DNA of 5,305 bases from Rhodospirillaceae bacterium (GTDB taxonomy: Bacteria > Pseudomonadota > Alphaproteobacteria > Puniceispirillales > Puniceispirillaceae), in assembly GCA_002731315.1 (NCBI GenBank), contig PCBG01000004.1, positions 142,767 through 148,071 on the forward strand, read 5' to 3'. Made by a program: the position numbers and the translations under genes. Position 1 is the stretch's first letter; each line of letters begins with the position of its first letter. Of the stretch, positions 4,885 through 5,305 are shown one piece after another. The notes below the pieces were generated by a model. That model was given only the letters and a program-made list of their open reading frames with translations, had not been told where the DNA came from and searched no databases.

Positions 4885-5292
4885 ATGTTCGACACCAAGA
4901 TCGCCGTTATCATTCGTGACGATCTCGCCACTTGGCAGAAGCTGAATGTCACCGCCTTCCTCATGAGCGGCATCACCGGCGCCAATCCAGAGATTGTCGG
5001 TAAGGCCTATGAGGACCGGGATGGAAAGATGCATCTTGCGATGTCTGTGCAGCCGGTAATTGTGTTAGCTGGCCCGGCAAATGTGCTGACCAACATCCGC
5101 AACCGTGCCAATGACCGGGGCGTTGAAACGGTTGCCTATATCGAGGAAATGTTCAGCACTGGGCATGATGATGCCAACCGCGCCATATTTGCCGAGCATG
5201 ACGCTACCGAAGCCAACACGGTTGGAATTGCCTTGAGGGCCGACAAGAAAATTGTCGACAAGATCACCAAAGGCGCAAAGATGCACGCCTGA
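4885..5292 (+). CDS. DUF2000 family protein
   Basis: A complete 135-residue soluble protein of the DUF2000 family, which is structurally related to peptidyl-tRNA hydrolase 2. Its biological role is not established. Family signatures are KIAVIIRDDLATWQKLNVTA (5-24), QPVIVLAGP (56-64) and AYIEEMFSTGHDDANRA (84-100), with a lysine-rich C-terminus. There is no signal peptide or membrane segment, so it should be cytoplasmic. The ATG at 4885 is the family's usual start and is preceded by TGAGG (4872-4876) at an 8-base distance. It is separated from everything to its left by the strong terminator at 4807-4831, so its promoter must lie in the roughly 50 bases between; I could not identify -35/-10 boxes there. 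Nothing in the neighbourhood hints at function. Confidence 0.92.
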   Translation: MFDTKIAVIIRDDLATWQKLNVTAFLMSGITGANPEIVGKAYEDRDGKMHLAMSVQPVIVLAGPANVLTNIRNRANDRGVETVAYIEEMFSTGHDDANRAIFAEHDATEANTVGIALRADKKIVDKITKGAKMHA

Positions 5293-5305
5293 AATACTGT
5301 CGTCT

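Overview
The window looks like a chromosomal piece from an alphaproteobacterium. The strongest evidence is the small NDUFS4-type accessory subunit of respiratory complex I at 2573-2893, a family found in Alphaproteobacteria and mitochondria. A DUF2000 protein, a secreted DUF192 protein and a long MrpD/MnhD-like antiporter subunit also fit. No genus can be named from sequence alone.

Left part (1-2263) is one plus-strand transcription unit with overlapping genes. It holds the C-terminal end of a membrane protein, a 568-residue MrpD/NuoL-family proton-translocating membrane subunit, and an exported DUF192 protein that probably starts at a TTG inside the antiporter gene. This is the distal end of a cation/proton antiporter operon with a small exported protein attached.

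Middle part (2343-3456) holds two complete tRNA genes with encoded CCA, tRNA-Pro(UGG) and tRNA-Arg(UCU), on either side of the NDUFS4-like gene. About 490 bases between that gene and tRNA-Arg carry no convincing gene. Downstream of tRNA-Arg (3457-3727) are two inverted repeats, three tandem copies of an 11-bp unit (GAGTGACC plus 3 nt) and a 27-codon reading frame. I read this as a possible remnant of an integration module at the tRNA; the integrase itself is not in the window.

Right part: a minus-strand gene (3728-4060) for a small ferredoxin-like/dimeric alpha-beta barrel protein has a clear ribosome site and a plausible promoter. The right edge holds a complete DUF2000 gene (4885-5292). Between them, about 4208-4884 has no reading frame of 60 codons or more in any of six frames. 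It is bounded by two intrinsic terminators facing outward: one on the minus strand at about 4223-4252 and a very strong one on the plus strand at 4807-4831. Inside are several long complementary pairs, imperfect direct repeats and a 36-codon minus-strand ORF with a GGAGG site. This is the most interesting part of the window. It could be a structured RNA of roughly 0.5 kb, a small minus-strand unit, or a decayed phage-like segment; the sequence alone does not decide among these.
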